Source: Candidatus Hydrogenedentota bacterium (GTDB lineage Bacteria > Hydrogenedentota > Hydrogenedentia > Hydrogenedentales > SLHB01). Taken from it: a stretch of DNA of 6,037 nt. Below the pieces are notes generated by a model. It did not search any database. It was given only the letters and a program-made list of their open reading frames with translations, and had not been told where the DNA came from. A program made the translations under genes and the position numbers. The stretch is from NCBI GenBank assembly GCA_022706165.1, contig JAKJDA010000190.1, positions 1 through 6,037 on the forward strand, given 5' to 3'. Below, in pieces: positions 1-6,037 of the stretch; the first letter of the stretch is position 1; every line of letters starts with the position of its first letter.

Positions 1-470
1 ATGAAATCCGTACCGAAAGGCGTGAAATCCCACGGACGGATGATCCCGATCCGAAACCCGTGCACGCGATGATAATAGCCGCACAGATGTTCGCCAATGA
101 ACTTGCTAAAGCCGTACTTGTCGCGTTCCCACCCGGAAATGGCCACGCTCGACGCCCACGCCATGCGGCGGACATTGTGCTGCAGCGCGGATTGGAAGAC
201 ATGAAAGGATCCGTCGACATTGAGCTGCCAATAATCGACTTCGCTTTTCTGCCCCCCGTGCATGCCGTGCCAAGCGGGCGTGTGAAAAATAAAGTCGCAG
301 CCGCGCGCAATCGGGAGCGTTTGATCGAGCGCGCGCAGATCCGCTTGCCGGTATTCGTGGCGCGTGGTCATCGGGAAGCAGTCGGACAGAACAAGATCGC
401 ACTTTCCCGTCAGGGCTTCCGCAAGCCCCGATCCCAGGCTGCCGCCCGCGCCCGTGATGAGGACTCGCAT
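1..470 (-). CDS. NAD-dependent epimerase/dehydratase (extended SDR), 3' end outside window
   Basis: The N-terminal 156 codons of a Rossmann-fold extended short-chain dehydrogenase/reductase are open to the left edge of the window. The start ATG at 470-468 is preceded by AAGGAG with 8-nt spacing. The protein opens with MRVLITGAGGSLGSG, in which GAGGSLG (residues 7-13) is the GxxGxxG dinucleotide-binding loop. Asp30 at the end of the second strand suggests NAD(H) over NADP(H). HTPAWHG (63-69) takes the place of the usual HxAA, NVDGS is at 84-88, the active-site Ser is in ASS (106-108), and Y119-GFS-K123 is the catalytic YxxxK. IIRPWDFTPFG (143-153) matches the strand that follows the active site in GalE-like enzymes. 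Only 11 residues separate Ser108 from Tyr119, against about 25 in GalE. The gene lies 35 nt after metF and is probably cotranscribed. Such enzymes usually modify nucleotide sugars in the cytoplasm, but the substrate is unknown because the substrate domain is missing. Confidence 0.9.
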   Translation of the reverse strand, partial: MRVLITGAGGSLGSGLAEALTGKCDLVLSDCFPMTTRHEYRQADLRALDQTLPIARGCDFIFHTPAWHGMHGGQKSEVDYWQLNVDGSFHVFQSALQHNVRRMAWASSVAISGWERDKYGFSKFIGEHLCGYYHRVHGFRIGIIRPWDFTPFGTDF

Positions 471-478
471 GCGCGTTT

Positions 479-484
479 CTCCTT
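479..484 (-). promoter_or_regulatory. Ribosome binding site of the epimerase gene
   Basis: AAGGAG on the minus strand sits 8 nt before the ATG at 470 and fixes that start. It lies inside the 35-nt gap after the metF stop, which supports separate initiation on a shared transcript. Confidence 0.8.
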
Positions 485-505
485 CCCGTTGCGGCTGGAC
501 GCGGC

Positions 506-1387
506 CTATTCGTCTCTTGGGAAAAGCGTCAACGCCCGCATGATGGTGGCAGTCGCCTGCGACTTGTTGAGGACGTAAAAGTGGATGCCGGGGCATCCGG
601 CTTCCACCAGCCCTTCGACCTGTCGCGTGGCGAAGTATACGCCGACATCGAATTGGCCTTTCGGATCGCCCGCCTGAAATTCGAGCCGCGTCAAAAACTC
701 ATCCGGAAGCGTCGCCCCGCACATCGCCGAGATTCGCTTGATCTGCTTCAAGCTCGTGACCGGCAAAATGCCCGGCACGATCGGAACGCGAATGCCCGTC
801 GCGGCGCATCGGTCGCGGAAGCGGAAAAAATCATCGTTGCGGTAGAACAATTGGCTGATGACGAAATCGGCCCCCGCGTCGACCTTGCGCTTCAAGTGGT
901 CGAGGTCGGTCTCGAAATCCGGAGCCTCGAGATGTTTCTCGGGATAGCCCGCAACGACCACGCTGAAACCGGGATGCTCCGACCGGATGAACCGGACCAA
1001 TTCGTCCGCGTGGCGGAACCCGCCGTCGGTCGCCCGAAACGCCGCTTCGCCTTTCGGCGGATCGCCGCGCAGCGCGACGATGCCCTCGATGCCGCGCGCG
1101 GCGGCATCGTCAAGATACGCGCGCAGATCGGATGGCGTCGCGCCCACGCATGTCAGGTGCGCCGCGACCGGAAGTCCGAACTCCCGCCGGACCCGCGCCG
1201 CGATGTCGAGCGTCTTGTCGCGCGTCGACCCGCCCGCTCCGTACGTGCACGTGACGAACGACGGGCGGAACTGGATCAGTTCGGTCAGGTTGGCGAAGAG
1301 ATCGTCCATGCCCGCCGTGTCCCGCGGCGGGTATAGCTCGAACGAAAGCCCCAATTTCCCGGGGCTGTAGGCGCTTACCAATGGCAC
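506..1387 (-). CDS. metF: Methylenetetrahydrofolate reductase (MTHFR)
   Basis: Cytoplasmic FAD-dependent TIM-barrel enzyme that reduces 5,10-methylene-THF to 5-methyl-THF, the methyl donor for methionine synthase. With the chosen GTG start it has 293 residues, the usual length for bacterial MetF. Visible motifs are FELYPPR (16-22, with Glu17 matching the catalytic Glu28 of E. coli MetF), TYGAGGSTRD (48-57), HLTC (77-80), ALRGDPPKG (105-113, with Asp109 at the position of E. coli Asp120), LKRKVDAGADFVISQLFY (165-182, Gln179 at the position of Gln183), PGILPV (205-210) and GIHFYVLN (267-274). By eye, the position of E. coli Phe223 holds Ile219. The frame stays open upstream to an ATG at 1504, but that ATG lacks a Shine-Dalgarno, would add 39 Arg/Ala/Gly-rich residues foreign to the family, and lies upstream of the predicted promoter. 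GTG at 1387-1385 has AGAGGA 8 nt ahead. No other methionine gene is in view. The family call is very secure and the start fairly so. Confidence 0.97.
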   Translation of the reverse strand: MPLVSAYSPGKLGLSFELYPPRDTAGMDDLFANLTELIQFRPSFVTCTYGAGGSTRDKTLDIAARVRREFGLPVAAHLTCVGATPSDLRAYLDDAAARGIEGIVALRGDPPKGEAAFRATDGGFRHADELVRFIRSEHPGFSVVVAGYPEKHLEAPDFETDLDHLKRKVDAGADFVISQLFYRNDDFFRFRDRCAATGIRVPIVPGILPVTSLKQIKRISAMCGATLPDEFLTRLEFQAGDPKGQFDVGVYFATRQVEGLVEAGCPGIHFYVLNKSQATATIMRALTLFPRDE

Positions 1388-1394
1388 GTCGCAT

Positions 1395-1401
1395 TTCCTC
1401 T
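1395..1401 (-). promoter_or_regulatory. Ribosome binding site that decides the metF GTG start
   Basis: AGAGGAA on the minus strand lies about 8 nt before the GTG at 1387. No comparable site precedes the ATG at 1504. An ATG overlapping the end of this motif (1394-1392) is in another frame and too close to it to serve. Confidence 0.65.
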
Positions 1402-1433
1402 GCTTGATCGTTGCTCCGCCGCTTGCTTTCGCG

Positions 1434-1462
1434 ATGCTACCCGCCTTCCGCGCCGCGGTCAA
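1434..1462 (-). promoter_or_regulatory. Sigma-70-like promoter candidate for metF
   Basis: On the minus strand TTGACC (1462-1457; 5 of 6 matches to the TTGACA -35 box) is followed after exactly 17 nt by TAGCAT (1439-1434; 4 of 6 matches to TATAAT). It falls in the 123-nt gap between the glycosyltransferase stop and metF. Transcription would begin near 1427, giving a leader of about 40 nt. That is too short for a SAM riboswitch, and I see no clear repressor operator. The assignment rests on consensus match and position only. Confidence 0.5.
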
Positions 1463-1492
1463 GCAACGTCCGGTTGATCGCGCGCCAACCCC

Positions 1493-1512
1493 GAACGGGA
1501 CCATGCCCGTTC
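1493..1512 (-). other. Perfect 7-bp inverted repeat over the glycosyltransferase stop codon
   Basis: GAACGGG (1493-1499) and CCCGTTC (1506-1512) are perfect inverted repeats around a 6-nt loop, and G-U pairs could extend the stem at its base. The hairpin covers the first two bases of the TGA stop of the glycosyltransferase gene and lies upstream of the metF promoter candidate. No U-run follows, so it is not a standard intrinsic terminator. It could protect the 3' end of the transcript, help a factor-dependent terminator, or be chance. Confidence 0.35.
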
Positions 1513-2710
1513 AACGGCTTGTTGGGCGCCGAATCGTCTCGGCTTCGTTTCGAACCAGGTCTTCTCGGATGCGGTTGCCTATGCGCCGGGCCGCTTCGTC
1601 CCAGGTGTAGTTCCGGCGCGCATGATCGTGAGCGGCCCGACCCATTGCCTCCAGCCGCGCGGGGTCGCGAAGAAGCCCCGTCAGCGTCTGGGCAAGCGCC
1701 GCCGCGTCGTATTCAGGAACGAGGCATCCGGTTTCGCCGTCGACGATGGTCTCTCGAAACGCGAAACGCGCCGGGGCCACGCAGGGCACGTAGCTGTTCT
1801 GCGCTTCCACGACGACCACGCCGAACGGTTCGAAGTGGCTCATGATGCAGAACACCGACGCCTGGCTGTAATAGTGCAACAGCCGATCGATCCCTCCAGG
1901 CTCGTCCTTGCCGATGCGTCCGACCGCCTCGACCCCGGGCTCATCGATGGGGGGGCGGCATCCTATGATGACCAGCCGCGCTTGGGGCAAGACTTGGCGG
2001 ACGCGGCGGAACGCTTCGACGATGAGCGGCCCTCCCTTGCGCGCGAATTCCGTGCCGATGAAAAGAATCGTTTGGCGATCGTAGGGGCCGTGGGGCAGGG
2101 GGCGGGCTTCGTGATTCGAGCCTGCCCCGGCCACGCAGACTTTCTCCGGAGGCAAGCCGTAATCCTCGTAGCATGACTGCGCGGCCCATTGGGTCCGCGG
2201 AAACACGCAGGCGCATTCGTCGAAAACGCGCCGTTGGTACGCGCGGACGCGGGCGATGACGCGTTCCGGCAGCAGCCCGAAATCCCATTCACGGGCCGCC
2301 GCCACCTGCGCCACGGTCGCATCGAAATAACAGTACTTGGGCGCGTTCACCTGGGGATTGTAGGTCGTGCCGTACAGAAAACACGCATTGAAGCCGGGGC
2401 GTCCGGCGGCAACGGCGTGGGCGCGGCGCGTATTGCGCGCGAAGGACATATCCGACCAGCGGTATCGCATCCATAGCCCGAATCGATCGAGCCGGCGCGA
2501 CAGGCGAATCGCGGCATTGCCCTTGGAAAAGATATTCGAGACGCCCGAAACGTTGGCGGGCGCGCCGTGGAGCATCCCCCGGCGCTCCATTGCGCGGAAA
2601 AGGCTCCGCGCCGACCCGCTGAACGTTCGCGCGGCCTCGGGATCGCCCGCGCACAATGCGAGAAGCCGCACTTCCGGTTCGTTGCCGGCGGCAAGACGGT
2701 CCTGCTCCAT
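1511..2710 (-). CDS. Glycosyltransferase, GT4 type (GT-B fold)
   Basis: A 399-residue enzyme with no signal peptide or clear membrane span, so cytoplasmic or membrane-associated. The C-terminal half is the classic GT4 nucleotide-sugar domain. ILFIGTEFARKGG (215-227) opens the second Rossmann domain with the Arg/Lys pair that contacts the donor phosphates. ARLVIIG is at 244-250, and HFEPFGVVVVEAQ (292-304) carries the EX7E motif with Glu294 and Glu302. GETGCLVP (325-332) and a terminal TPR-unlike helix, RNYTWDEAARRI (366-377), complete the domain. The N-terminal half has SGSARSLFRAMERRG (31-45), the usual acceptor-side helix after the first strand. VFPRTQWAAQSC (169-180), followed by YGLPPEKVCV, is the interdomain linker. 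A retaining transfer is expected from the family, but donor and acceptor cannot be told. The ATG at 2710 has AGGAG 6 nt ahead. The gene starts 21 nt after the large TPR gene, so the two are probably one operon, which points to surface glycan or glycoconjugate synthesis. Confidence 0.92.
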   Translation of the reverse strand: MEQDRLAAGNEPEVRLLALCAGDPEAARTFSGSARSLFRAMERRGMLHGAPANVSGVSNIFSKGNAAIRLSRRLDRFGLWMRYRWSDMSFARNTRRAHAVAAGRPGFNACFLYGTTYNPQVNAPKYCYFDATVAQVAAAREWDFGLLPERVIARVRAYQRRVFDECACVFPRTQWAAQSCYEDYGLPPEKVCVAGAGSNHEARPLPHGPYDRQTILFIGTEFARKGGPLIVEAFRRVRQVLPQARLVIIGCRPPIDEPGVEAVGRIGKDEPGGIDRLLHYYSQASVFCIMSHFEPFGVVVVEAQNSYVPCVAPARFAFRETIVDGETGCLVPEYDAAALAQTLTGLLRDPARLEAMGRAAHDHARRNYTWDEAARRIGNRIREDLVRNEAETIRRPTSR

Positions 2711-2716
2711 GGATCG

Positions 2717-2721
2717 CTCCT
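2717..2721 (-). promoter_or_regulatory. Ribosome binding site of the glycosyltransferase gene
   Basis: AGGAG on the minus strand, 6 nt before the ATG at 2710, lies within the 21-nt gap after the TPR gene stop. It supports this start and cotranscription with the TPR gene. Confidence 0.75.
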
Positions 2722-2731
2722 GTTGACGCCG

Positions 2732-5644
2732 TTACGGCTTGCCGGCGATGGCCTCGGCCTCGTCGCGCCGGTCAAAATTGATTCCCAGTTGATCGGCGTA
2801 GACCAGCGCCAAATGGACGTAGCTCTTGCCCTCCTCCGATCGGCCTTCGGTCATGAGCAGTTTGCCGAAGTCCAACAGCATGGACGGATCCCCGGGGCGC
2901 TGTTCCAACGCGACGATCAGGTTTTTCCGGCCTTCCTCCAGATTGCCGTTGCGGATCTGCGCCAAACCCAGCGTATGCAGCACGCGGGGGTTCATGCCGA
3001 ATTGTTGTGCCGCGGCCTGGGCCAGTTCGAGGGCGCGCTTCGCATCGCCGTTTGTGCGCAGCAACGTGTACGCAAGGTTGTTCTTGGCGCTGGCGTCGTC
3101 CGGACGCAGCGCGAGCAGGCGCGTATACACGCTTTCGGCCTCCTTCATGTCGTTCCTGCGCTCGCAGAAATCCGCTTTCCGCAACAGCGTCATCGCGTTA
3201 TCGGGGGCAAGTTCCAAGGCCCGTTTCATGGCATCGGCTTCTTTATCGGCGTCCCCCTGCGTTTTATACAAATCCGCGAGCGCCAAATACGGCACAGGGT
3301 CTTTGGGGTATCGATCCGCCAGCGCACCGAGGCGCTTCGCCGCGTCGCCTTCCGTTTGGTCTTTGCCGATGATGTCGGCCGTCAGCAACAGCAGCGGGGA
3401 AGCCCCATCGACCTCCGCCGTCAGCGGTTCCAGCGTGGCGGCGGCCAGCGCGAACAACCGCTGTTCGCGATAGGCCAGCCCTAGCAGGTATTGCGGAAGC
3501 CGTTCCGGCTTGGCGGCCAGTTTTTGGGCCAACGCCGCTTCCTCGTCGTTGCACGGCGCGTCCTTTCCCAACGCCTTCAACGGGATGCGGAACAACACGC
3601 CCTGCGATTGCGCAGCCCCTTCTGGCAGCGTCAGGGGAACCGCTGCTTCCTGAATGTTGCCTTGATGCAGCAACGCCGCCGCCAGAAGCAGCCGGTTGAC
3701 CGTGCGGCGATCCGGCTCGGAAACCCGTTCGCACCACGACGTCACTTCCGCCCAATCGTTCTTTGTCGCGGCAAGGGTCGCGCCGACGGCGGCGACAGGC
3801 CCGGCAAGTTCAGGGGGGGGCTTGATGCCGGCCAAAATCTCGTGCGCCTCGTCGTACGCGCCGGACTGCACTAGGGCGGAGGCCTTCGCCAGCAGCAGGG
3901 CGGGGTCGCCGGGCAACGCTTCCAGTCCCCGGCGCAAAACCTGCAGGGCCAGGTCTGTCTGGGCGCTGTCCAAATACGCCTGCGCCAGATTCAACATCGC
4001 GTCCCGATCCTCCGGGTAGAGGCTGTACGTGGATTCCGCGAGTTCTCGGGCCTCGTCGAGTTTGTTGTCGCGCACAAGCACGCTGAACAGGAGGCGGCGG
4101 GCCTCCGTGTTTGCGGGATGCGTGGCGACCAGACGCCGCAAGCTTCCCGCCGCAAACTCCGGCATGCCGGCCGCGATGTAATACGTCGCGAGGTTGTAGA
4201 GCGGCACGGCGTTTTGAGGAAAATCATGCAGACACTGTGAATAGGCGCCCAACGCTTGCATGCCCGCGCCGTGCAGCGCCAGGCGGAATCCCCGGGCAAT
4301 CTCGCGCATGAGCCGCCGCTCGGCGTCGGTTTCCTTCCATGCCTCCAGCGCGTCCCGCACTTTCGCGAAATCGCGCTCCTCCAAAAGCGCCATGTACCCC
4401 CGCAGCGGCGAATCCGCGGGAAGGCCCTCGACCAGTTGCTGCGCGAGCGCTTTCTCGCCCGTGAACAACGCCGACAAGACAAGCGTCTCCCTAAGGTTTG
4501 CCCCGCCCTCGGCCAGGAACTTCTCTCGCCCGTTCACCAAACGTCCAAGGCTGCCCATCTGCCACAGTTCGCGCCACGACGTCGCGGCGCTGGACGAAAC
4601 CTCCGGAACGGCATTTTCGGAGGCGCCCGGTTTTGCGGCGGTCTGTCTGCCGCCCGATTGCGCCGTGGCCAACGCTTCCATGATGGCGCTGTTTTGGGGG
4701 ATGGCGCGCGCCGCCGTGAGCAGATACGGCAACGCTTCGGCGTAAGAAGCCTTTTGGAGCAGATACACGCCCTGCACATAATTGGCCCAACCGGAATCGG
4801 GCCGCGCCGCCAAAATCGGCTTGGCGATGTGTTGCCCCTCTTCCCCCCGTCCGCTTTCGACGAGGGCGCGGGCCAGGGCCAGTTTATGGTTGTCAAGCGC
4901 CTCCCGGGCCGCCGCGTCGCCCGGAGCCGCCGCCACAACCTCTTCCTGGCGTTTGATCATTTCCTCGATTTCCGCTATCAAATCAGACAGCTTGCCCTGA
5001 ACGCGAAACGCTTCGATCAACATCATCCGGGCCGGCAGCGCCTGGGGATCCAGATCGTTCAACGCGGCGCGGGCCTCTTCCTCGGCCTTGGCGGCCTGAC
5101 CCGCTTGCAGGTATGCCCCCCCAAGCGCCACCCGCGCCTCCAACGAACGGGGAAACTGTTCGCGCAACGCCGTCAGCGTGGCGATGGCCGCCTCGCCTCG
5201 CCCCGTGACCTGTTCCACATGGGCCAACAGCAGCCCGCCCTTCTCCGGATCGCGCCCTTGCAGTTCCCGGGCCAAGGCCTCGGCTTCGGACGTGTTGCCC
5301 TGTTTCACGGAGAGCGCCGCCAGTTCCACAAAGGCGGGAACCAATACGGGGTCCAATTTGATCGCCTCGCGGTAGGCCGTGACGGCGTCGTCGGGACGTT
5401 GCTGCGCGGCGTATACGCGGGCCACGCCTAGCTTGGCCAGTGCATTGCGCGGGTCTGCCGACAACGCGCGATCGTACTCAATCATGGCGTCCGCTGGCTT
5501 CTCCAAACGCAAATACGTGTCGCCCTGTTGCCGGAATTGCTCGCTGCGACGCCCGCCGCATTGCGATGTCGCCGCCAGAACGATCGCCAACGCCAGCGCA
5601 ACCCCGATGCGACGCCATTCCGACCCTTTTCTCGTCGTGCCCAT
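2732..5644 (-). CDS. Large exported TPR-repeat protein, possible lipoprotein
   Basis: A protein of 970 residues built almost wholly of tetratricopeptide repeats, which act as protein-binding scaffolds. The N-terminus is a signal peptide: a basic stretch MGTTRKGSEWRR (1-12), a hydrophobic core IGVALALAIVLAAT (13-26), then SQCGG with Cys29. Lipid attachment at Cys29 is plausible, but TSQC is a poor lipobox. TPR-like helix pairs with the A..Y..A....P signature are clear at about 53-133, 481-606 and 784-947, for example AYREAIKLDP and AMKRALELAPDN. A flexible Gly/Ala/Ser/Pro-rich linker at about 330-356 divides the N-terminal repeats from the rest. No enzymatic domain is visible. ATG at 5644 was chosen because GGAGG lies 8 nt ahead. 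The ATG at 5650 is only 2 nt from that site, and the frame runs further up to 5725 without support. The glycosyltransferase follows after 21 nt. Its size and architecture recall PrsT-type TPR lipoproteins of exosortase/PEP-CTERM loci, but no exosortase is in the window, so this is only a suggestion. Confidence 0.9.
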   Translation of the reverse strand: MGTTRKGSEWRRIGVALALAIVLAATSQCGGRRSEQFRQQGDTYLRLEKPADAMIEYDRALSADPRNALAKLGVARVYAAQQRPDDAVTAYREAIKLDPVLVPAFVELAALSVKQGNTSEAEALARELQGRDPEKGGLLLAHVEQVTGRGEAAIATLTALREQFPRSLEARVALGGAYLQAGQAAKAEEEARAALNDLDPQALPARMMLIEAFRVQGKLSDLIAEIEEMIKRQEEVVAAAPGDAAAREALDNHKLALARALVESGRGEEGQHIAKPILAARPDSGWANYVQGVYLLQKASYAEALPYLLTAARAIPQNSAIMEALATAQSGGRQTAAKPGASENAVPEVSSSAATSWRELWQMGSLGRLVNGREKFLAEGGANLRETLVLSALFTGEKALAQQLVEGLPADSPLRGYMALLEERDFAKVRDALEAWKETDAERRLMREIARGFRLALHGAGMQALGAYSQCLHDFPQNAVPLYNLATYYIAAGMPEFAAGSLRRLVATHPANTEARRLLFSVLVRDNKLDEARELAESTYSLYPEDRDAMLNLAQAYLDSAQTDLALQVLRRGLEALPGDPALLLAKASALVQSGAYDEAHEILAGIKPPPELAGPVAAVGATLAATKNDWAEVTSWCERVSEPDRRTVNRLLLAAALLHQGNIQEAAVPLTLPEGAAQSQGVLFRIPLKALGKDAPCNDEEAALAQKLAAKPERLPQYLLGLAYREQRLFALAAATLEPLTAEVDGASPLLLLTADIIGKDQTEGDAAKRLGALADRYPKDPVPYLALADLYKTQGDADKEADAMKRALELAPDNAMTLLRKADFCERRNDMKEAESVYTRLLALRPDDASAKNNLAYTLLRTNGDAKRALELAQAAAQQFGMNPRVLHTLGLAQIRNGNLEEGRKNLIVALEQRPGDPSMLLDFGKLLMTEGRSEEGKSYVHLALVYADQLGINFDRRDEAEAIAGKP
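3813..3820 (-). repeat. C8 homopolymer tract within the TPR gene
   Basis: Eight consecutive C on the coding strand (G8 on the plus strand) encode most of a Pro-Pro-Pro run, residues 609-611, in a turn between TPR helices. The frame is intact through the tract. A length change of one base would truncate the protein after about 610 of 970 residues. Confidence 0.9.
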
Positions 5645-5652
5645 AGTCATTT

Positions 5653-5657
5653 CCTCC
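5653..5657 (-). promoter_or_regulatory. Ribosome binding site that decides the large TPR gene start
   Basis: GGAGG on the minus strand precedes two in-frame ATG codons, at 5650 (2-nt spacing) and 5644 (8-nt spacing). The spacing favours the second. The two choices differ by two residues ahead of the same signal peptide. Confidence 0.75.
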
Positions 5658-5739
5658 GCGGCGATTTTGCGGTCGCCATCGATCCTATCCGGAAGAAGCC
5701 GCGTTCGCACACGGCGCCTTCGCACGGTTCCCGGCGCGC

Positions 5740-6037
5740 TTATTTTCCAAGCATGGCGCCAATACGCTTCAAATATTGCGGGTCCACGGGTTGCCCCGCC
5801 TGCGCCTTGGCGGAGGCCGACGCATAATACCGGTTGGCCGCGTCGCGATCGCCAAGTTCGAAATACGCCTCCGCCATCGCCGCGTCGACATGGGCCGGCC
5901 CCGAGTCGAGTTGCGCCACGGGCTGCAAGTCGCGCACGCCTTTGTCATACTGCTTGAGCGCGACGAAGATGAGCCCGCGCAGCGTCACGTAGGCGGCTTT
6001 GGGATCTAGCCGGATGGCCCGCTCAATCGTCTGCAGG
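5740..6037 (-). CDS. TPR-repeat protein, C-terminal end only (5' end outside window)
   Basis: The last 98 codons of a gene entering from the right edge and ending with TAA at 5742-5740. The visible part begins LQTIERAIRLDPKAAYVTLRG, the end of one TPR and the start of the next. It continues with YDKGVRDLQPVAQLD and then the pair AMAEAYFELGD / AANRYYASASAKA, another TPR. It closes with a short tail, PQYLKRIGAMLGK. A GTG at 5988 could look like a start, but the frame is open and the TPR pattern continues upstream of it, so it is an internal Val. The gene is followed after 95 nt by the large TPR gene on the same strand. Function beyond a TPR scaffold cannot be told, and whether the protein is exported is unknown because its N-terminus is missing. 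Confidence 0.82.
   Translation of the reverse strand, partial: LQTIERAIRLDPKAAYVTLRGLIFVALKQYDKGVRDLQPVAQLDSGPAHVDAAMAEAYFELGDRDAANRYYASASAKAQAGQPVDPQYLKRIGAMLGK

Noticed and set aside
1110..1394. Minus-strand frame with an ATG right after the AGAGGA motif
   Set aside because: The ATG is too close to the motif, and the translation is a shifted reading of MetF with no family resemblance.
1388..1430. Riboswitch, such as a SAM type, in the metF leader
   Set aside because: The predicted leader is only about 40 nt and shows no multi-stem architecture.
1404..1845. Overlapping plus-strand open frames across the metF/glycosyltransferase junction
   Set aside because: Arg/Pro-rich translations with no ribosome binding site or motif. 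They run antisense to the GT4 C-terminal domain.
3729..4590. Near-identical segments of about 17 nt at roughly 3729 and 4567 in the TPR gene, both encoding Thr-Ser-Trp-x-Glu
   Set aside because: The similarity stops abruptly on both sides and the residues fall in non-equivalent parts of the protein. It is most likely coincidence or remote repeat ancestry.
4256..5431. Long plus-strand open frame (391 codons) opposite the large TPR gene, with others at 2567-3484 and 581-1336
   Set aside because: They lie wholly antisense to genes with clear family motifs. Their translations are Arg/Gln/Gly-rich without recognisable domains, as expected from the complement of GC-rich codons.
5660..5677. Five-bp inverted repeat (GGCGA / TCGCC) just upstream of the large TPR gene ribosome binding site
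   Set aside because: The stem is short with an 8-nt loop, no U-run and no sequestration of the GGAGG. It is easily expected by chance at this GC content.
5704..5725. Direct repeat TTCGCAC, spaced 15 nt, in the gap between the two TPR genes
   Set aside because: Only two 7-nt copies with diverging flanks, which is too weak to call an operator.
5685..5725. Possible promoter (TAGGAT as -10) upstream of the large TPR gene
   Set aside because: At 17-nt spacing the -35 position reads GTGCGA, only 3 of 6 matches, so it cannot be told from background.

Overview
The window is a high-GC bacterial stretch in which every supportable gene lies on the minus strand. Reading 5'->3' along that strand (right to left in these coordinates), the order is: the C-terminal end of a TPR protein running off the right edge (6037-5740), a large exported TPR-repeat protein of about 970 residues (5644-2732), a GT4-type glycosyltransferase (2710-1511), methylenetetrahydrofolate reductase metF (1387-506), and the N-terminal 156 codons of an extended SDR / NAD-dependent epimerase running off the left edge (470-1). 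Coding density is high. The gaps are 95, 21, 123 and 35 nt, and no stretch over 300 nt lacks a gene.

The organism cannot be named from this sequence. The GC-rich codon use, Shine-Dalgarno leaders and an exported TPR protein with a Cys after its hydrophobic segment suggest a high-GC Gram-negative-type bacterium. From memory, the wording of the MetF protein resembles that of planctomycete-like or related uncultivated lineages. That is inference only.

The layout suggests two transcription units. The first joins the large TPR protein and the glycosyltransferase (21-nt gap, good ribosome binding sites), possibly led by the upstream TPR gene. A TPR lipoprotein-like protein next to a GT4 enzyme is typical of surface polysaccharide or glycoconjugate assembly loci. 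The second begins at a well-formed sigma-70-like promoter (TTGACC, 17 nt, TAGCAT) in the 123-nt gap. It would express metF, starting at a GTG rather than at the far-upstream ATG, followed by the epimerase. MetF supplies 5-methyl-THF for methionine synthesis. The epimerase could act on a nucleotide sugar and so relate to the neighbouring glycosyltransferase, but its substrate cannot be read from the sequence.

I see no RNA genes, CRISPR array, insertion sequence, attachment site or toxin/defence gene. The points most worth a second look are the TPR/glycosyltransferase pairing, the unusually short active-site segment of the epimerase, the metF promoter and start, and the C8 tract inside the TPR gene.
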